Part shown: positions 49,285 to 59,761 of the stretch, in pieces
Numbering within the stretch: the first letter of the stretch is position 1
Layout: every line of letters begins with the position of its first letter
Source: Legionella israelensis
GTDB taxonomy: Bacteria; Pseudomonadota; Gammaproteobacteria; Legionellales; Legionellaceae
Length of the DNA: 64,000 bases
Direction: 5' to 3'
Assembly: GCF_004571175.1 (NCBI RefSeq)
Contig: NZ_CP038273.1
Span: 1,178,001-1,242,000 of the forward strand
The notes under the pieces: generated by a model
The model's input: only the letters and a program-made list of their open reading frames with translations
Database searches by the model: none
Told to the model about the DNA's origin: nothing
Translations under genes and position numbers: made by a program

Positions 49285-50594
49285 GAGGAAGGTATAATTA
49301 ATTTCTGGCCAATTTTCAAGGGGGCAGTTTTTGATAATTTATTTGCCGAGCATAAAGAACTGAGGCTAATCTTATAATGTTCAGCAATACCTGACAGGGT
49401 TTCTCCGGCTTGAACAACATGTGTTTTTCCTTCCGACATGGCTTCAACATACGTTCCATAAGGCGGGTAGTCCTCAAAGTACTGTTTAATCCCTCTAAAA
49501 ATAGCCTGACTTAACTGTTGCTGATAGGCAGGATTAGTCAAATTTTTCTCTTCGCGAGGATTGGATATAAAACCGGTTTCTATCAGAATCGAAGGGATAT
49601 CAGGTGATTTCAGAACAACAAATCGTGCCTGTTCAACATTATCATTGTGTAAACGCGTTATTTTATCCAGCTGCTTCAATACACGAGCTCCCATTTGTAA
49701 ACTGGCGCCAATGGTTGCGGTTTGGGATAAATCAATCAATACTGACCGAACCATACCATTTTGATCATCCAGATCAGAGAGATCAACACCGCCCAATTCC
49801 GAATAGTTTTCCTTTTCAGCAAGCCATCTTGCTGCCTCACTCGTTGCACCTCTTTGAGAGAGCGCGAAAACAGAAGCACCGTTCGATTGGCGATTAATAA
49901 ATGCATCAGCATGAACAGCAACAAAAATGTCAGCATCATATTTTCGGGTAATATTTAAGCGTTGGCGCAATCCGATATAATAATCGCCATTGCGAGTTAG
50001 TACGGCGCGCATTCCATGCTGTTGATCAATTAATTTTTTTAGTCTGAGGGCAATGGCCAGAACCACATCTTTCTCTTTACTGCCGTGAGGCCCCGTAGCA
50101 CCTGGATCTTTGCCACCATGTCCAGCATCAATGACCACCACCACATCACGAAGTTTTTTGCCAGAATGTCGAGTGCTCACCAAGGTTTTTTTATTCTGTA
50201 CCGCCTTGTTTTTCCCTGTGAGTTCAATCTGAAAGCCGGAAAGCTGTCTATCTCTCGGTTGCCAATTCGTGGTCTTGAAATCAATGGGCTCATTCAGTTC
50301 AAAAACAAGTCGCAGAATACCTGTCTTTGGATGGCCGCTACGAATATTTTTAATCATAGAGCGACGAAGTGAATTGGTATTTAATTTAAAATCAAGGTTT
50401 GTATGGGAAAAATCAATTACCAGTCTGTCAGGATGAGAAAGGGTAAATATTTTAGGGGCAACACGACCGTTTAATGAAAAAAACAGCAACAGATGTCGGG
50501 ATTGCTCTTTTATATCGATTCCCTTTAGTTGATGGCTGTAAGCTATCGAATATACAGCTATCAATAAGTAACAAACCAGTATGCGCAAATTCAT
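49275..50594 (-). CDS. amiB: N-acetylmuramoyl-L-alanine amidase, AMIN and LysM domains
   Basis: Exported zinc enzyme that cleaves septal peptidoglycan during daughter-cell separation. The order is signal peptide (NLRILVCYLLIAVYSIAYS), AMIN domain (RLVIDFSHTNLDF), Amidase_3 catalytic domain (VVIDAGHGGKDPGATG; VHADAF; ILIETGFISN) and one C-terminal LysM (HVVQAGETLSGIAEHY). I start at the ATG overlapping the tsaE stop, behind GGTGGGG. The tsaE-amiB-mutL-miaA order is the standard gammaproteobacterial one. Confidence 0.95.
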   Translation of the reverse strand: MNLRILVCYLLIAVYSIAYSHQLKGIDIKEQSRHLLLFFSLNGRVAPKIFTLSHPDRLVIDFSHTNLDFKLNTNSLRRSMIKNIRSGHPKTGILRLVFELNEPIDFKTTNWQPRDRQLSGFQIELTGKNKAVQNKKTLVSTRHSGKKLRDVVVVIDAGHGGKDPGATGPHGSKEKDVVLAIALRLKKLIDQQHGMRAVLTRNGDYYIGLRQRLNITRKYDADIFVAVHADAFINRQSNGASVFALSQRGATSEAARWLAEKENYSELGGVDLSDLDDQNGMVRSVLIDLSQTATIGASLQMGARVLKQLDKITRLHNDNVEQARFVVLKSPDIPSILIETGFISNPREEKNLTNPAYQQQLSQAIFRGIKQYFEDYPPYGTYVEAMSEGKTHVVQAGETLSGIAEHYKISLSSLCSANKLSKTAPLKIGQKLIIPSSWA

Positions 50595-51076
50595 ACCCCA
50601 CCTGTTAAACATGTTAAAATGCGCTCACCCAAAACGCTTAATGCCTTGATTCGCATTTCACGTCCTGTTTCTTTGATTTTCAAATCAAATTGTAAGTCCG
50701 TATGAATGAACAAATTGCTTGCTTTCTCCGGCCATTCAATACAACAAATTGCATCTTCAGAGAAATACTCCCGAAAACCTATATATTCTAATTCTTCTTC
50801 ATCCTGAATACGATACAAATCAAAATGATGTATTTGTAAAGATTGACATTGATAACTTTCAACCAGGGAAAAAGTAGGGCTTTTAATGGCCGATGCAACG
50901 CCTAAGGCCCGCAGCATAGCACGAATGATGGTCGTCTTTCCTGCGCCCAGCTCACCGCTGAAAGCCAAAACAGCAGATGGCAACAAACAGTTTGCCAGTT
51001 TTTTGCCAAATGTCCGACTGCTGTCTTCATTGGACAGAGTCTGCTTCCATACTGTTCGCAACGCCGAACGGGTCAT
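50591..51076 (-). CDS. tsaE: tRNA threonylcarbamoyladenosine synthesis ATPase TsaE
   Basis: Works with TsaB and TsaD to make t6A37 in ANN-decoding tRNAs. The P-loop is SGELGAGKTTIIRA, with SPTFSLVESYQ and HHFDLYR as further family blocks. The 161-aa length is normal. It overlaps nnr by 4 bp and amiB by 4 bp, so four genes here are tightly coupled. Confidence 0.95.
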   Translation of the reverse strand: MTRSALRTVWKQTLSNEDSSRTFGKKLANCLLPSAVLAFSGELGAGKTTIIRAMLRALGVASAIKSPTFSLVESYQCQSLQIHHFDLYRIQDEEELEYIGFREYFSEDAICCIEWPEKASNLFIHTDLQFDLKIKETGREMRIKALSVLGERILTCLTGGV

Positions 51077-52560
51077 ATTGATAATCCATTGATGAATTTT
51101 GGAAATTGAGCCAATAAATCACTGGCTAAAAGTCCTCTTTCTCCTTGTCTTTGGACGATTTGATCGGCGACATGAGCATGTAACCAAACCCCTGCTTTCG
51201 CTGACTCGGACAGAGAAAGACCTTGTGCCAGTAATCCTGCAATAATGCCGTTTAAAATATCACCCATGCCGGCTGTAGCCATACCTGCATTACCGGCAAT
51301 ACAGACAAAATTTTCTGCATTTACTGTACGCAGAATACTGCCAGCGCCTTTGAGTATAATAACTCCGCCATACTGCTTTTGTAGTTTTTCCACAGCCTCG
51401 AATCGGTCTTCTTGTATTCCTGCCGCAGTACAAGATAATAAAGCACCCGCTTCACCCGGATGAGGGGTTAGTATCCAGTTATCATCGATTTGTGGATGCT
51501 CAGCCAAAAGCCTCAAGGCCGATGCATCGATGATCATTGGCAATTGGGCCGTTATAGCTGCATGAAACAACTTTTTTCCCCACTCGTCAACACCGAGTCC
51601 AGGTCCCAAAATACAAACGGTAGCTTTCCTCAATAAAGGTTTAAGTTCATTTTCAGAACGAACACCGTGGACCATTATTTCAGGACAGAAGGGCAAAACA
51701 CCTGTGATATGTTCTGGGCGTGTGGCAACTGTAACGGCACCTGCCCCTGTTCGCAAAGCGGCTTTAGCAGCAAGTGCCACAGCACCAGGCATGCCAGGTC
51801 CTCCGCCTACCACCAGCACATGACCGAAATCGCCTTTATGGCAATTTTTCTTCCGGGGAGGTAAGGGTAAGTCAATCGTTTGTCTCGTCAACTGCAAGGC
51901 ATAAAACGGAAGCTGCTCAAGAATATCTTTTAATTGAAGATCAGCACAGTAAATCTCTCCACAATGATCGGGACCATCCAAGGTATACATGCCGGTTTTT
52001 CGTCCAATAAAACAAATTGTACAGTCTGCACGAACACAACAATTATAGACTTGACCGGTATCGGCATTAAGGCCTGAGGGTATATCGAGAGCAATCACCG
52101 GCAGCTCAGTTTCATTGATCAGATTAATCGCCCCCACCATTTCCCCACGAACCTCACCTTGCAAGCCGATACCAAGCAGTGCATCAACAATCAGGTCAAC
52201 TTCAGTATCAAACGGTTCATCAAGCCAAGCACAAGGAATGTTATCCACCATAGCATGCATGGCAGCATGAGCTGCGGCGGAGGGTAGATTTTCCGGGGAT
52301 TTTAATTGATAAATTTTAACGCTTAATCCATATTGCTGCGCCAACCTCGCCAATACATAGCCATCACCTGCATTATTACCCGCACCGCAAAAAATGGCCA
52401 TACGCTGAATATGGGGAAAGTGTTTTAAAACCGTCTCAAAAGCAGCTTCGCCTGCGCGCAACATGAGTGTGTGCTCACTGATGTTGTATTGGTTAATTGC
52501 CATATCTTCGCAGCGGCGAATCTGCTCACATAGATACAGCTTATGCTCGGGAGGAATCAT
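51073..52560 (-). CDS. nnr: Bifunctional NAD(P)HX epimerase/dehydratase
   Basis: Repairs hydrated NADH and NADPH. The N-terminal YjeF_N epimerase has CGAGNNAGDGYVLARLA and LIVDALLGIGLQGEVRG. The C-terminal ADP-dependent dehydratase, from about residue 225, has VGGGPGMPGAVALAAKAALR, TPHPGEAGALL and GNAGMATAGMGDILNG. The 495-aa length is that of E. coli Nnr. Located just before tsaE, as usual. Confidence 0.95.
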   Translation of the reverse strand: MIPPEHKLYLCEQIRRCEDMAINQYNISEHTLMLRAGEAAFETVLKHFPHIQRMAIFCGAGNNAGDGYVLARLAQQYGLSVKIYQLKSPENLPSAAAHAAMHAMVDNIPCAWLDEPFDTEVDLIVDALLGIGLQGEVRGEMVGAINLINETELPVIALDIPSGLNADTGQVYNCCVRADCTICFIGRKTGMYTLDGPDHCGEIYCADLQLKDILEQLPFYALQLTRQTIDLPLPPRKKNCHKGDFGHVLVVGGGPGMPGAVALAAKAALRTGAGAVTVATRPEHITGVLPFCPEIMVHGVRSENELKPLLRKATVCILGPGLGVDEWGKKLFHAAITAQLPMIIDASALRLLAEHPQIDDNWILTPHPGEAGALLSCTAAGIQEDRFEAVEKLQKQYGGVIILKGAGSILRTVNAENFVCIAGNAGMATAGMGDILNGIIAGLLAQGLSLSESAKAGVWLHAHVADQIVQRQGERGLLASDLLAQFPKFINGLSI

Positions 52561-52620
52561 AAGTTCATATATTCAGCATATAAGACCATTAGCGGAAAAT
52601 GGTTCTCATTTTCCATTCTT

Positions 52621-53016
52621 TTACTCTACCAACTTTAAGGAAGGTTTTTTACGGGATATCTTATCAGAGTTTGTGCTGGATGGGGGTGGCGTCTCATCTT
52701 CTTCCGGTGGAAAAGAAATTCCTCGGCCGTTCTCTTTTGCATAAATTTCAAGTACCGCTCCAGGAGCAAGAGAAATCTGCATCGACTGTCCCGAAAATTT
52801 CGTGGTAAATATAATTCTATCATTCTCCAGCATCAAGCCACGGCATGCTGAAGGCGAAATATTAAGAACAATACGACCATCCTGTACATGTTCACCAGGC
52901 ACCTGGACACTGGGATAATTCGCATCCACAAGGATATAGGGGGTCATGTTGTTATCAACAATCCAGTCGTAAAAAGCACGAATAAGATAAGGTCGGTTTG
53001 ATGTCATCCTTTTCAT
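52621..53016 (-). CDS. sspB: ClpXP adaptor SspB
   Basis: Delivers ssrA-tagged proteins to ClpXP. The folded domain starts SNRPYLIRAFYDWIVDNNMTPYILVDA and ends with FTTKFSGQSMQISLAPGAV. A flexible linker leads to KKPSLKLVE, the C-terminal ClpX-binding tail. The 131-aa length is slightly short only because of the linker. Its start overlaps the sspA stop by one base. Confidence 0.94.
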   Translation of the reverse strand: MKRMTSNRPYLIRAFYDWIVDNNMTPYILVDANYPSVQVPGEHVQDGRIVLNISPSACRGLMLENDRIIFTTKFSGQSMQISLAPGAVLEIYAKENGRGISFPPEEDETPPPSSTNSDKISRKKPSLKLVE

Positions 53017-53633
53017 TATGCTGCTCTCAATTGTCTTTCTGCTTCAGTTAGGCTGGTTTGAAATGAATCACGCTTAAAAACACGCTGCATATAGTCCTGT
53101 AAAGCTTTAGCGTTAGCTGGAATATCAACACCTAATTTTGGCAAACGCCAAAGTAAAGGAGCAAGAGCACAGTCAAGCAGGGAAAATTCTTCGCTTAAAA
53201 AGAACGCCTTGTCTGCAAAAACAGGCTCAAGGGCAACCAGGCTCTCGAGAAGAAGTCTCCGTGCTTCATCTGCTTTCTCGCCCTGATTAATCTGACGCAT
53301 TAATTCATACCAGTCTTTTTCAATACGGTGCAACATTTTGCGTGATTCGGCCCTGGCGACTGGGTATACAGGCAATAAGGGCGGATGAGGAAAGCGTTCA
53401 TCAAGGTACTCCATGATGATTCTGGCTTCATAAAGGACAAGTTCTCTGTCAATTAATGTAGGAACCGTGCCATAGGGGTTAACTGCCATCAGATCCGCAG
53501 AAGGCTCATGCTGTTTTACAGAAAGGATTTCTACATTTACACCTTTTTCAGCTAACACAATGCGAACTTGATGACTATATATATCATCATTTTCAGAATA
53601 CAAAGACATAACTGTACGCTTTGCAACGATAGC
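53016..53633 (-). CDS. sspA: Stringent starvation protein A
   Basis: GST-fold protein that binds RNA polymerase and alters transcription in starvation and acid stress. The thioredoxin-like part reads VMSLYSENDDIYSHQVRIVLAEKG, and the helical domain holds LLDCALAPLLWRLPKLG. It lacks the GST catalytic residue pattern, as known for SspA. I start at the ATG at 53633, seven bases after GAGGAG, giving 205 aa; the longer frame adds 26 unrelated residues. The sspA-sspB pair is typical. Confidence 0.93.
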   Translation of the reverse strand, partial: AIVAKRTVMSLYSENDDIYSHQVRIVLAEKGVNVEILSVKQHEPSADLMAVNPYGTVPTLIDRELVLYEARIIMEYLDERFPHPPLLPVYPVARAESRKMLHRIEKDWYELMRQINQGEKADEARRLLLESLVALEPVFADKAFFLSEEFSLLDCALAPLLWRLPKLGVDIPANAKALQDYMQRVFKRDSFQTSLTEAERQLRAA

Positions 53634-53674
53634 CATCAGAAACTCCTCATTATTGTTTATTCCTGAGTCTAAAT

Positions 53675-53813
53675 AACTCATGTTACGCAGCGTTTTTATA
53701 CCTTTTGGCAAATATTTGTTTCAAATGCTCATTTACTCCAGTAAACTCCGCTTCGAACACCAGACATTTACCAAAATCTTGCTAAAAATACCCATGCTAC
53801 GTATCATGAGTCA
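53675..53813. repeat. 139-bp element with ACTCATG-TACGCAGC-type inverted ends
   Basis: TAACTCATGTTACGCAGC at the left faces GCTACGTATCATGAGTCAA at the right. The interior shares TGCTCATTTA, GTAAACT and nearby words with 7788-7905. It fills the gap between the sspA start and the cytochrome c1 3' end. There is no coding frame. Confidence 0.55.
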
Positions 53814-53934
53814 ATAATAATCAGGAAGAACCGTCAAAAGCGCTTATTTTACCATAAATTTGCCCATTTGGGTGAGTTTAATGACAAAAGTCGAATCTTT
53901 TCCCGGGAATGATTTATTCCCTATGCCTGAATTT

Positions 53935-54699
53935 TCATTTCCCGCCAGCATTAAGATTAAGTTTGCGCCAGTATGCTTTCTTTAGTTTATAAGCCGCAAA
54001 AAAGAAAACAAAAAGGAAAAGAAGCACCCAAACGCCTATTCTGTAACGTATGAGTTGTGCCGGTTCTCCCACATAAACAAGAAAATTCACTAAATCAGTT
54101 ATGGCATTATCAAATTCATGCTGCGTCATTCTCCCTGGTTTGATAAGCAATAAATGGGAAATTTGCAGGTGTTCATCGGTATCTTTTTTCCTGACTGCAA
54201 TCACTCTGCCTTCCAGTGGAGCCAGAATATTTGGCATAGCCACTCCCGGAACCAACAGGTTATTTGAACCAAAAGGACGGCTTTCATCAATATAAAAGCT
54301 TTTTAAGTAAGTAAAAATCCAGTTCGCCCCTCTTTTTCTGGCTACCAAAGACAGATCCGGTGGCTCAACACCAAACCATTCACGAGCATCTTCAGCCGGC
54401 ATGGCTATTTGTATGGGGTCATGAATTTTGGCACTGGTGAAAATCAGGTTGTTATATAGCAAATCTTTATCCACTTCTCCTGCAAAAGTGGTCAACCCCA
54501 TATCCTTTGCCATACGATTGTAGCGCATGTACTTCAGAGAATGGCAGCCGGAGCAATAATTCATGTACATTTTTGCACCGCGCTGAAGTCTTGCCTGATC
54601 TTTAATGTTGACAGAGACATGCTGTAAAGGGATCTCAGAGTCCGTGACAGCGAACAGTGCGGGAGAGAGAAAGAGCAAAAAAATCAACAGCTTATTCAT
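53935..54699 (-). CDS. petC: Ubiquinol-cytochrome c reductase, cytochrome c1 subunit
   Basis: Periplasmic haem c protein anchored by one C-terminal helix; passes electrons from the Rieske protein to soluble cytochrome c. A signal peptide (MNKLLIFLLFLSPALFA) is followed by the haem motif CSGCH with SLKYMRYNRMAKDMG. The distal Met is probably in VPGVAMPNILAPL. The C-terminal anchor is IGVWVLLFLFVFFFAAYK. It overlaps petB by 8 bp. Confidence 0.95.
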   Translation of the reverse strand: MNKLLIFLLFLSPALFAVTDSEIPLQHVSVNIKDQARLQRGAKMYMNYCSGCHSLKYMRYNRMAKDMGLTTFAGEVDKDLLYNNLIFTSAKIHDPIQIAMPAEDAREWFGVEPPDLSLVARKRGANWIFTYLKSFYIDESRPFGSNNLLVPGVAMPNILAPLEGRVIAVRKKDTDEHLQISHLLLIKPGRMTQHEFDNAITDLVNFLVYVGEPAQLIRYRIGVWVLLFLFVFFFAAYKLKKAYWRKLNLNAGGK

Positions 54700-55912
54700 T
54701 TCTCCCCCCTATTCGTGATGGGACTTCCTTACACGACTCCAGCGAAGTATAGAGTGGCATAAAAATAAAATAGGCAAAATAAATAACAGTTAAAATTCTT
54801 GCAAGCAACAATTTTAACGGTGATACCGCAAGGGTTCCCAGGTAAGCAAGAACAAGGAAGCTGATAACAAACAAAGTTAAAGCTATTTTTGACAAAAGAC
54901 CTTTATAGCGCAGAGAGCGTACGGGACTGCGATCCAACCAAGGCATAAAGAAAAGAAACAAAATAGAAGCTCCCATTGCTATTACGCCGGTTAATTTGTG
55001 AGGAATAGCTCTTAAAATGGCATAATACGGAGTCATGTACCACACTGGGGCTATGTGCTCTGGCGTCACCATGGGATTAGCCGGCTCAAAATTGGCATGC
55101 TCGAGAAAATATCCTCCCATTTCCGGGAAAAAAAAGACCACAGCAAAAAAGGCAATAAAAAACACCGTCAACCCTACCATGTCTTTTAGGGTATAATAAG
55201 GATGGAAAGGAATGCCATCGACCGGTTTGCCTTCCTTGTTTAAATGTTTCTTGATTTCAATACCTTCAGGATTATTGGAACCGACTTTATGTAAAGCGAC
55301 GATATGCAGGTAAACAAGAAACAATAATAATAAGGGTATACCAATCACGTGCAAGGCAAAAAAGCGCTGTAAAGTGGCATTAGCCACATTAAAATCTCCA
55401 CGTAGCCAAGTCACCAGACCATCGCCGATGTAAGGGATAGCGCCAAAAAGAGAGGTGATGACCTGTGCCCCCCAATAAGACATCTGTCCCCAGGGCAAAA
55501 GATAGCCAAAAAACGCTTCCGCCAGCAGCAAAAGAAAAATAGCCATTCCTAAAAGCCAAACCAGTTCCCGCGGCCTCTGATAAGAACCATAGAGCAATCC
55601 ACGAAACATATGCAGATAAATCACAATAAAAAAGGCGGAGGCGCCGGTTGAATGCAAATAACGCAATAACCAACCGTAATTGACGTCCCGCATAATATAT
55701 TCTACTGAGGAAAAAGCCTGGTCTGCCGTCGGTGTATAAAACATGGTTAACCATAAACCGGTTAATAACTGATTGAGCAGTACGATGGTTGCAAAGGAGC
55801 CGAAATAATAAAAAAAATTAAAATTCTTTGGTGCGTAATATTCACTGAAATGTTTTTTCCATGTGCTGATCAGTGGGAATCTTGCATCCAACCAATTTAC
55901 CAGTCCACTCAT
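54692..55912 (-). CDS. petB: Ubiquinol-cytochrome c reductase, cytochrome b subunit
   Basis: Integral membrane core of complex III with two haem b groups and the Qo and Qi quinone sites. Eight helices are evident. Haem-ligand His residues lie in YLHSTGASAFFIVIYLHMFRG and in FFALHVIGIPLLLLFLVYLHI. The Qo signature PEW-equivalent lies in the EHIAPVWYMTPYYAILRAI segment, here PVWY rather than PEWY. The 406-aa length is normal. It starts two bases after the petA stop. Confidence 0.95.
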   Translation of the reverse strand: MSGLVNWLDARFPLISTWKKHFSEYYAPKNFNFFYYFGSFATIVLLNQLLTGLWLTMFYTPTADQAFSSVEYIMRDVNYGWLLRYLHSTGASAFFIVIYLHMFRGLLYGSYQRPRELVWLLGMAIFLLLLAEAFFGYLLPWGQMSYWGAQVITSLFGAIPYIGDGLVTWLRGDFNVANATLQRFFALHVIGIPLLLLFLVYLHIVALHKVGSNNPEGIEIKKHLNKEGKPVDGIPFHPYYTLKDMVGLTVFFIAFFAVVFFFPEMGGYFLEHANFEPANPMVTPEHIAPVWYMTPYYAILRAIPHKLTGVIAMGASILFLFFMPWLDRSPVRSLRYKGLLSKIALTLFVISFLVLAYLGTLAVSPLKLLLARILTVIYFAYFIFMPLYTSLESCKEVPSRIGGRNE

Positions 55913-55914
55913 GT

Positions 55915-56541
55915 TTAATCCTTATTATTGCTTTCACCAATGACAATGACATGCTCATCAATAAAATGATAGGGAGGCACTTCCAGGTTGATTGGAGCTG
56001 GCACACCTTTAAAGACGCGTCCTGAAAGGTCAAATTTTGAACCATGGCAAGGACAAAAAAAACCACCGGGCCAATCCTGTCCAAGCGATTTTTCTTCAGG
56101 ATTATATTTAGGTACACAGCCTAAATGCGTGCAGATACCAATAAGCACCAGATACTCCGGTTTAATTGAGCGGTATTTGTTTTGTGCATACTCCGGTTGC
56201 TGATCGACCAGCGATTCAGGATCCCTTAAAAATTCTGAATGTCCAGTAATCTGATCCAGCATCTCCTTGGTCCGTCGAATAATCCAAACCGGTTTGCCCC
56301 GCCATTCAACCGTTACCTGTTGACCAGGCTCAAGTTTGCTCAGATCGACCTCCACCGGCGCACCAGCAGCCTGAGCTTTAGCGCTGGGAAACCATGAGGA
56401 CACAAAAGGACTTAAAGCACATACCGCTCCCACTCCGCCAAGAACACTGGTTGTAGCTACCAGAAACTTACGCCTGTCTTCATCAAAAGAGTCTTCTGAT
56501 CTATCTTTTTTTTCATTATCTGGATCGGTTATCTCACTCAC
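55915..56541 (-). CDS. petA: Ubiquinol-cytochrome c reductase, Rieske iron-sulfur subunit
   Basis: Takes electrons from quinol to cytochrome c1. A Tat-like N-terminal region with [22 protein letters not shown] forms the anchor helix. The 2Fe-2S ligands are in CTHLGC and CPCHGS, and GPAP is replaced by the close variant [10 protein letters not shown]. The 208-aa length is slightly over the usual. First gene of petA-petB-petC. The 363-base gap upstream is AT-rich with one exact hairpin. Confidence 0.95.
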   Translation of the reverse strand: MSEITDPDNEKKDRSEDSFDEDRRKFLVATTSVLGGVGAVCALSPFVSSWFPSAKAQAAGAPVEVDLSKLEPGQQVTVEWRGKPVWIIRRTKEMLDQITGHSEFLRDPESLVDQQPEYAQNKYRSIKPEYLVLIGICTHLGCVPKYNPEEKSLGQDWPGGFFCPCHGSKFDLSGRVFKGVPAPINLEVPPYHFIDEHVIVIGESNNKD

Positions 56542-56703
56542 TCTTTTCTTCCTGGCTGCTATTGTTGCAACAATTTCTTTGATAATAAAACCAGTTATAT
56601 CAAAGAATTAATCATTTGAAAACGCTTAGTATTTCTTTCCTGCCTATTATCTTTATGAGCCGGCCAATGTAAATCTGAATAAATGAAAATTTTTTATCCC
56701 AGG

Positions 56704-56731
56704 TTCCGTGAACAAGATTTTTTTCACGGAA
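56704..56731. other. Perfect hairpin upstream of petABC
   Basis: TTCCGTGAA pairs exactly with TTCACGGAA over a 10-base loop, in the gap between petA and the small lipoprotein gene. It could be an operator, a terminator for an upstream transcript, or a chance palindrome. Nothing else stands out in the gap. Confidence 0.35.
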
Positions 56732-56904
56732 TATGAGATCTAAAAAATATACAATAACCTCTTTTTTCCAGGCAAATCTCTCGTCTCACGCAGAGACTTA
56801 TGGCAGAAATTAAATGTTCACAGCAAAATCCAAATAAACCACAGCTTGAAAAATAAAAAATCATTTAATATAATTTTTATACACCCACTAAGCAAGGAAG
56901 CATT

Positions 56905-57087
56905 ATGAAAAAAATAATCATTGCTCTTATGCTCGTATCATCCACAGCGGTATTAAGCAGCTGCGGATTTTCTAACACAGGTTGTCGTACAGCTTGTACG
57001 CCGGTCTGCGCACCAACCTGCGCAACAACAACCACTTATACTTACAGTTCTTGTGGTATGGGAGTTTGTGGCACAGGGTGGTATTAA
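56905..57087 (+). CDS. Cys-rich mini-lipoprotein
   Basis: A 60-aa protein with a clear lipoprotein signal (MKKIIIALMLVSSTAVLSSC, lipid-bearing Cys at 20). A 40-residue mature part has seven more Cys residues spaced in pairs or short steps (GCRTACTPVCAPTCATTTT; SSCGMGVCG). AAGGAAGC before the ATG is a good ribosome site. I do not recognise the family. The Cys pattern could be disulfide-bonded in the periplasm or bind metal. It stands alone between petA and purA. Confidence 0.75.
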   Translation: MKKIIIALMLVSSTAVLSSCGFSNTGCRTACTPVCAPTCATTTTYTYSSCGMGVCGTGWY

Positions 57088-57158
57088 CATTTCAATGAGC
57101 AAATGAGCCAGACGGATTATTTAATATCCATTATTGTATCTTGCGCAGGTTGACGCGA

Positions 57159-57190
57159 GGCTCCAGACATCCTTCCACATTACTGGAGCC
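57159..57190. terminator. Hairpin between the mini-lipoprotein and purA
   Basis: GGCTCCAG pairs exactly with CTGGAGCC over a 16-base loop. It lies between two convergent genes. There is no T-run on either side, so its terminator role is uncertain. Confidence 0.4.
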
Positions 57191-57243
57191 TTGTGGCGGC
57201 TACAGGAAGTTGAGATAAGCATACTTAAAGGACAGATGCAAAA

Positions 57244-58545
<1,302 letters not shown>

Positions 58546-58555
58546 TTACTCTTGA

Positions 58556-58753
58556 TTAATCTGAAAATTGGTGAATGATGGTCAACAGTGCCACGCCAAC
58601 CAACATACTAAAAAATCCTGCTATGCGTAACGTTTTTTCATCTTGCTCTATGATCTTGCGCAGTAAACTCCGCCAACGCTCAGGAGAGGCAAAAGGCATC
58701 AGCCCCTCCAACACAAGAACCAATGCCAATGCTGAAAGAAAATTGATGATCAT
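58556..58753 (-). CDS. DUF2065 (YjeT-like) small membrane protein
   Basis: A 65-aa protein with two membrane helices (INFLSALALVLVLEGLMPF and IAGFFSMLVGVALLTII) around a basic loop containing ERWRSLLRKI. This is the DUF2065 pattern. Function unknown; it is widely found between hflC and purA. Confidence 0.88.
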   Translation of the reverse strand: MIINFLSALALVLVLEGLMPFASPERWRSLLRKIIEQDEKTLRIAGFFSMLVGVALLTIIHQFSD

Positions 58754-58846
58754 ATCTCTATTCTCCGCAGCTCATTATGCTGAAACATTAAATTAAATCA
58801 GGAATGCCATTTTACAGGCATTCCAGCAAAAAATTGAACATTATAA

Positions 58847-59761
58847 TTAATTTCCAGCAGTTGTACCATTATTTTTTGGCATGGAATGTTTAAAATAATC
58901 AAAAAAAGCACTGCTTTGATCCAGAACCAATATATCCTGTTTATTATTGAAGCTTGCTTCGTATGCCAGCAAACTACGATAAAACTCAAAGAAATTTTTA
59001 TTTTGACCAAATGCTTTTGCATAGATTTCAGCCGCTTTAGCTTGTCCTTCGGCCTTCACTTTCTGACCATTACTTTTTGCCGTGGCCAAAATAACCGTAA
59101 CGTCTCGATCAGCTTTGGCCTGAATGGCTTCTGCAGCAGCCTTCCCATCGGCTCGATGACGATTAGCTATTTTCTGCATATCTGCCCGCATGCGCTGGTA
59201 AATGGCGTTGCTGGTGCTTGGCGGCAATTCGATACCTTTGATCCGTACATCCACCACATGGATTCCCAATTTACCGGCCTGTTCCTCAGCACCTTGCTGC
59301 AGAACGTCCATAATATCACCCCGTGCATCGGAGACCACATCCGGAATGGTACGCTTGCCGAATTCTGCCCGTAACAAGGTGTTCAATTGCTGTTCCAACA
59401 AGGTTTCTGCCTTAAATTCGTTTCCCCCTGTGGACTTAAAATACTGTGCAAGATCACTAATACGCCATTTTACATAATAATCCGCAATTACATCCTTCTT
59501 TTCCTTAGTCACGATTCGCGATGATTTTATATCCAGCGTCTGGATACGAGTATCAAAAATACGAACGGTTTCGATAAAAGGCATCTTGACGTGTAGCCCT
59601 GGATTCAGAATTCTGGCTTTACCCGTGGCCGAGTCATCTACTAAACGCCCCAAACGCAACAGTATTCCATGATTCCCCTGAGTGATTGTAAATACGCTGG
59701 CAAAAAAGATCAGCAGTACTATAAATAAAATAATCCCTAAACCGGCTTTCATCGCATTCAT
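58847..59761 (-). CDS. hflC: FtsH regulator HflC
   Basis: SPFH/prohibitin-family membrane protein that with HflK caps the FtsH protease in the inner membrane. One N-terminal helix (GLGIILFIVLLIFFASVF) is followed by the band-7 domain (NHGILLRLGR; ILNPGLHVKMPFIETV) and a coiled-coil stretch (MQKIANRHRADGKAAAEAI). The 304-aa length is normal. It begins directly after the hflK stop with no spacer. Confidence 0.94.
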   Translation of the reverse strand: MNAMKAGLGIILFIVLLIFFASVFTITQGNHGILLRLGRLVDDSATGKARILNPGLHVKMPFIETVRIFDTRIQTLDIKSSRIVTKEKKDVIADYYVKWRISDLAQYFKSTGGNEFKAETLLEQQLNTLLRAEFGKRTIPDVVSDARGDIMDVLQQGAEEQAGKLGIHVVDVRIKGIELPPSTSNAIYQRMRADMQKIANRHRADGKAAAEAIQAKADRDVTVILATAKSNGQKVKAEGQAKAAEIYAKAFGQNKNFFEFYRSLLAYEASFNNKQDILVLDQSSAFFDYFKHSMPKNNGTTAGN

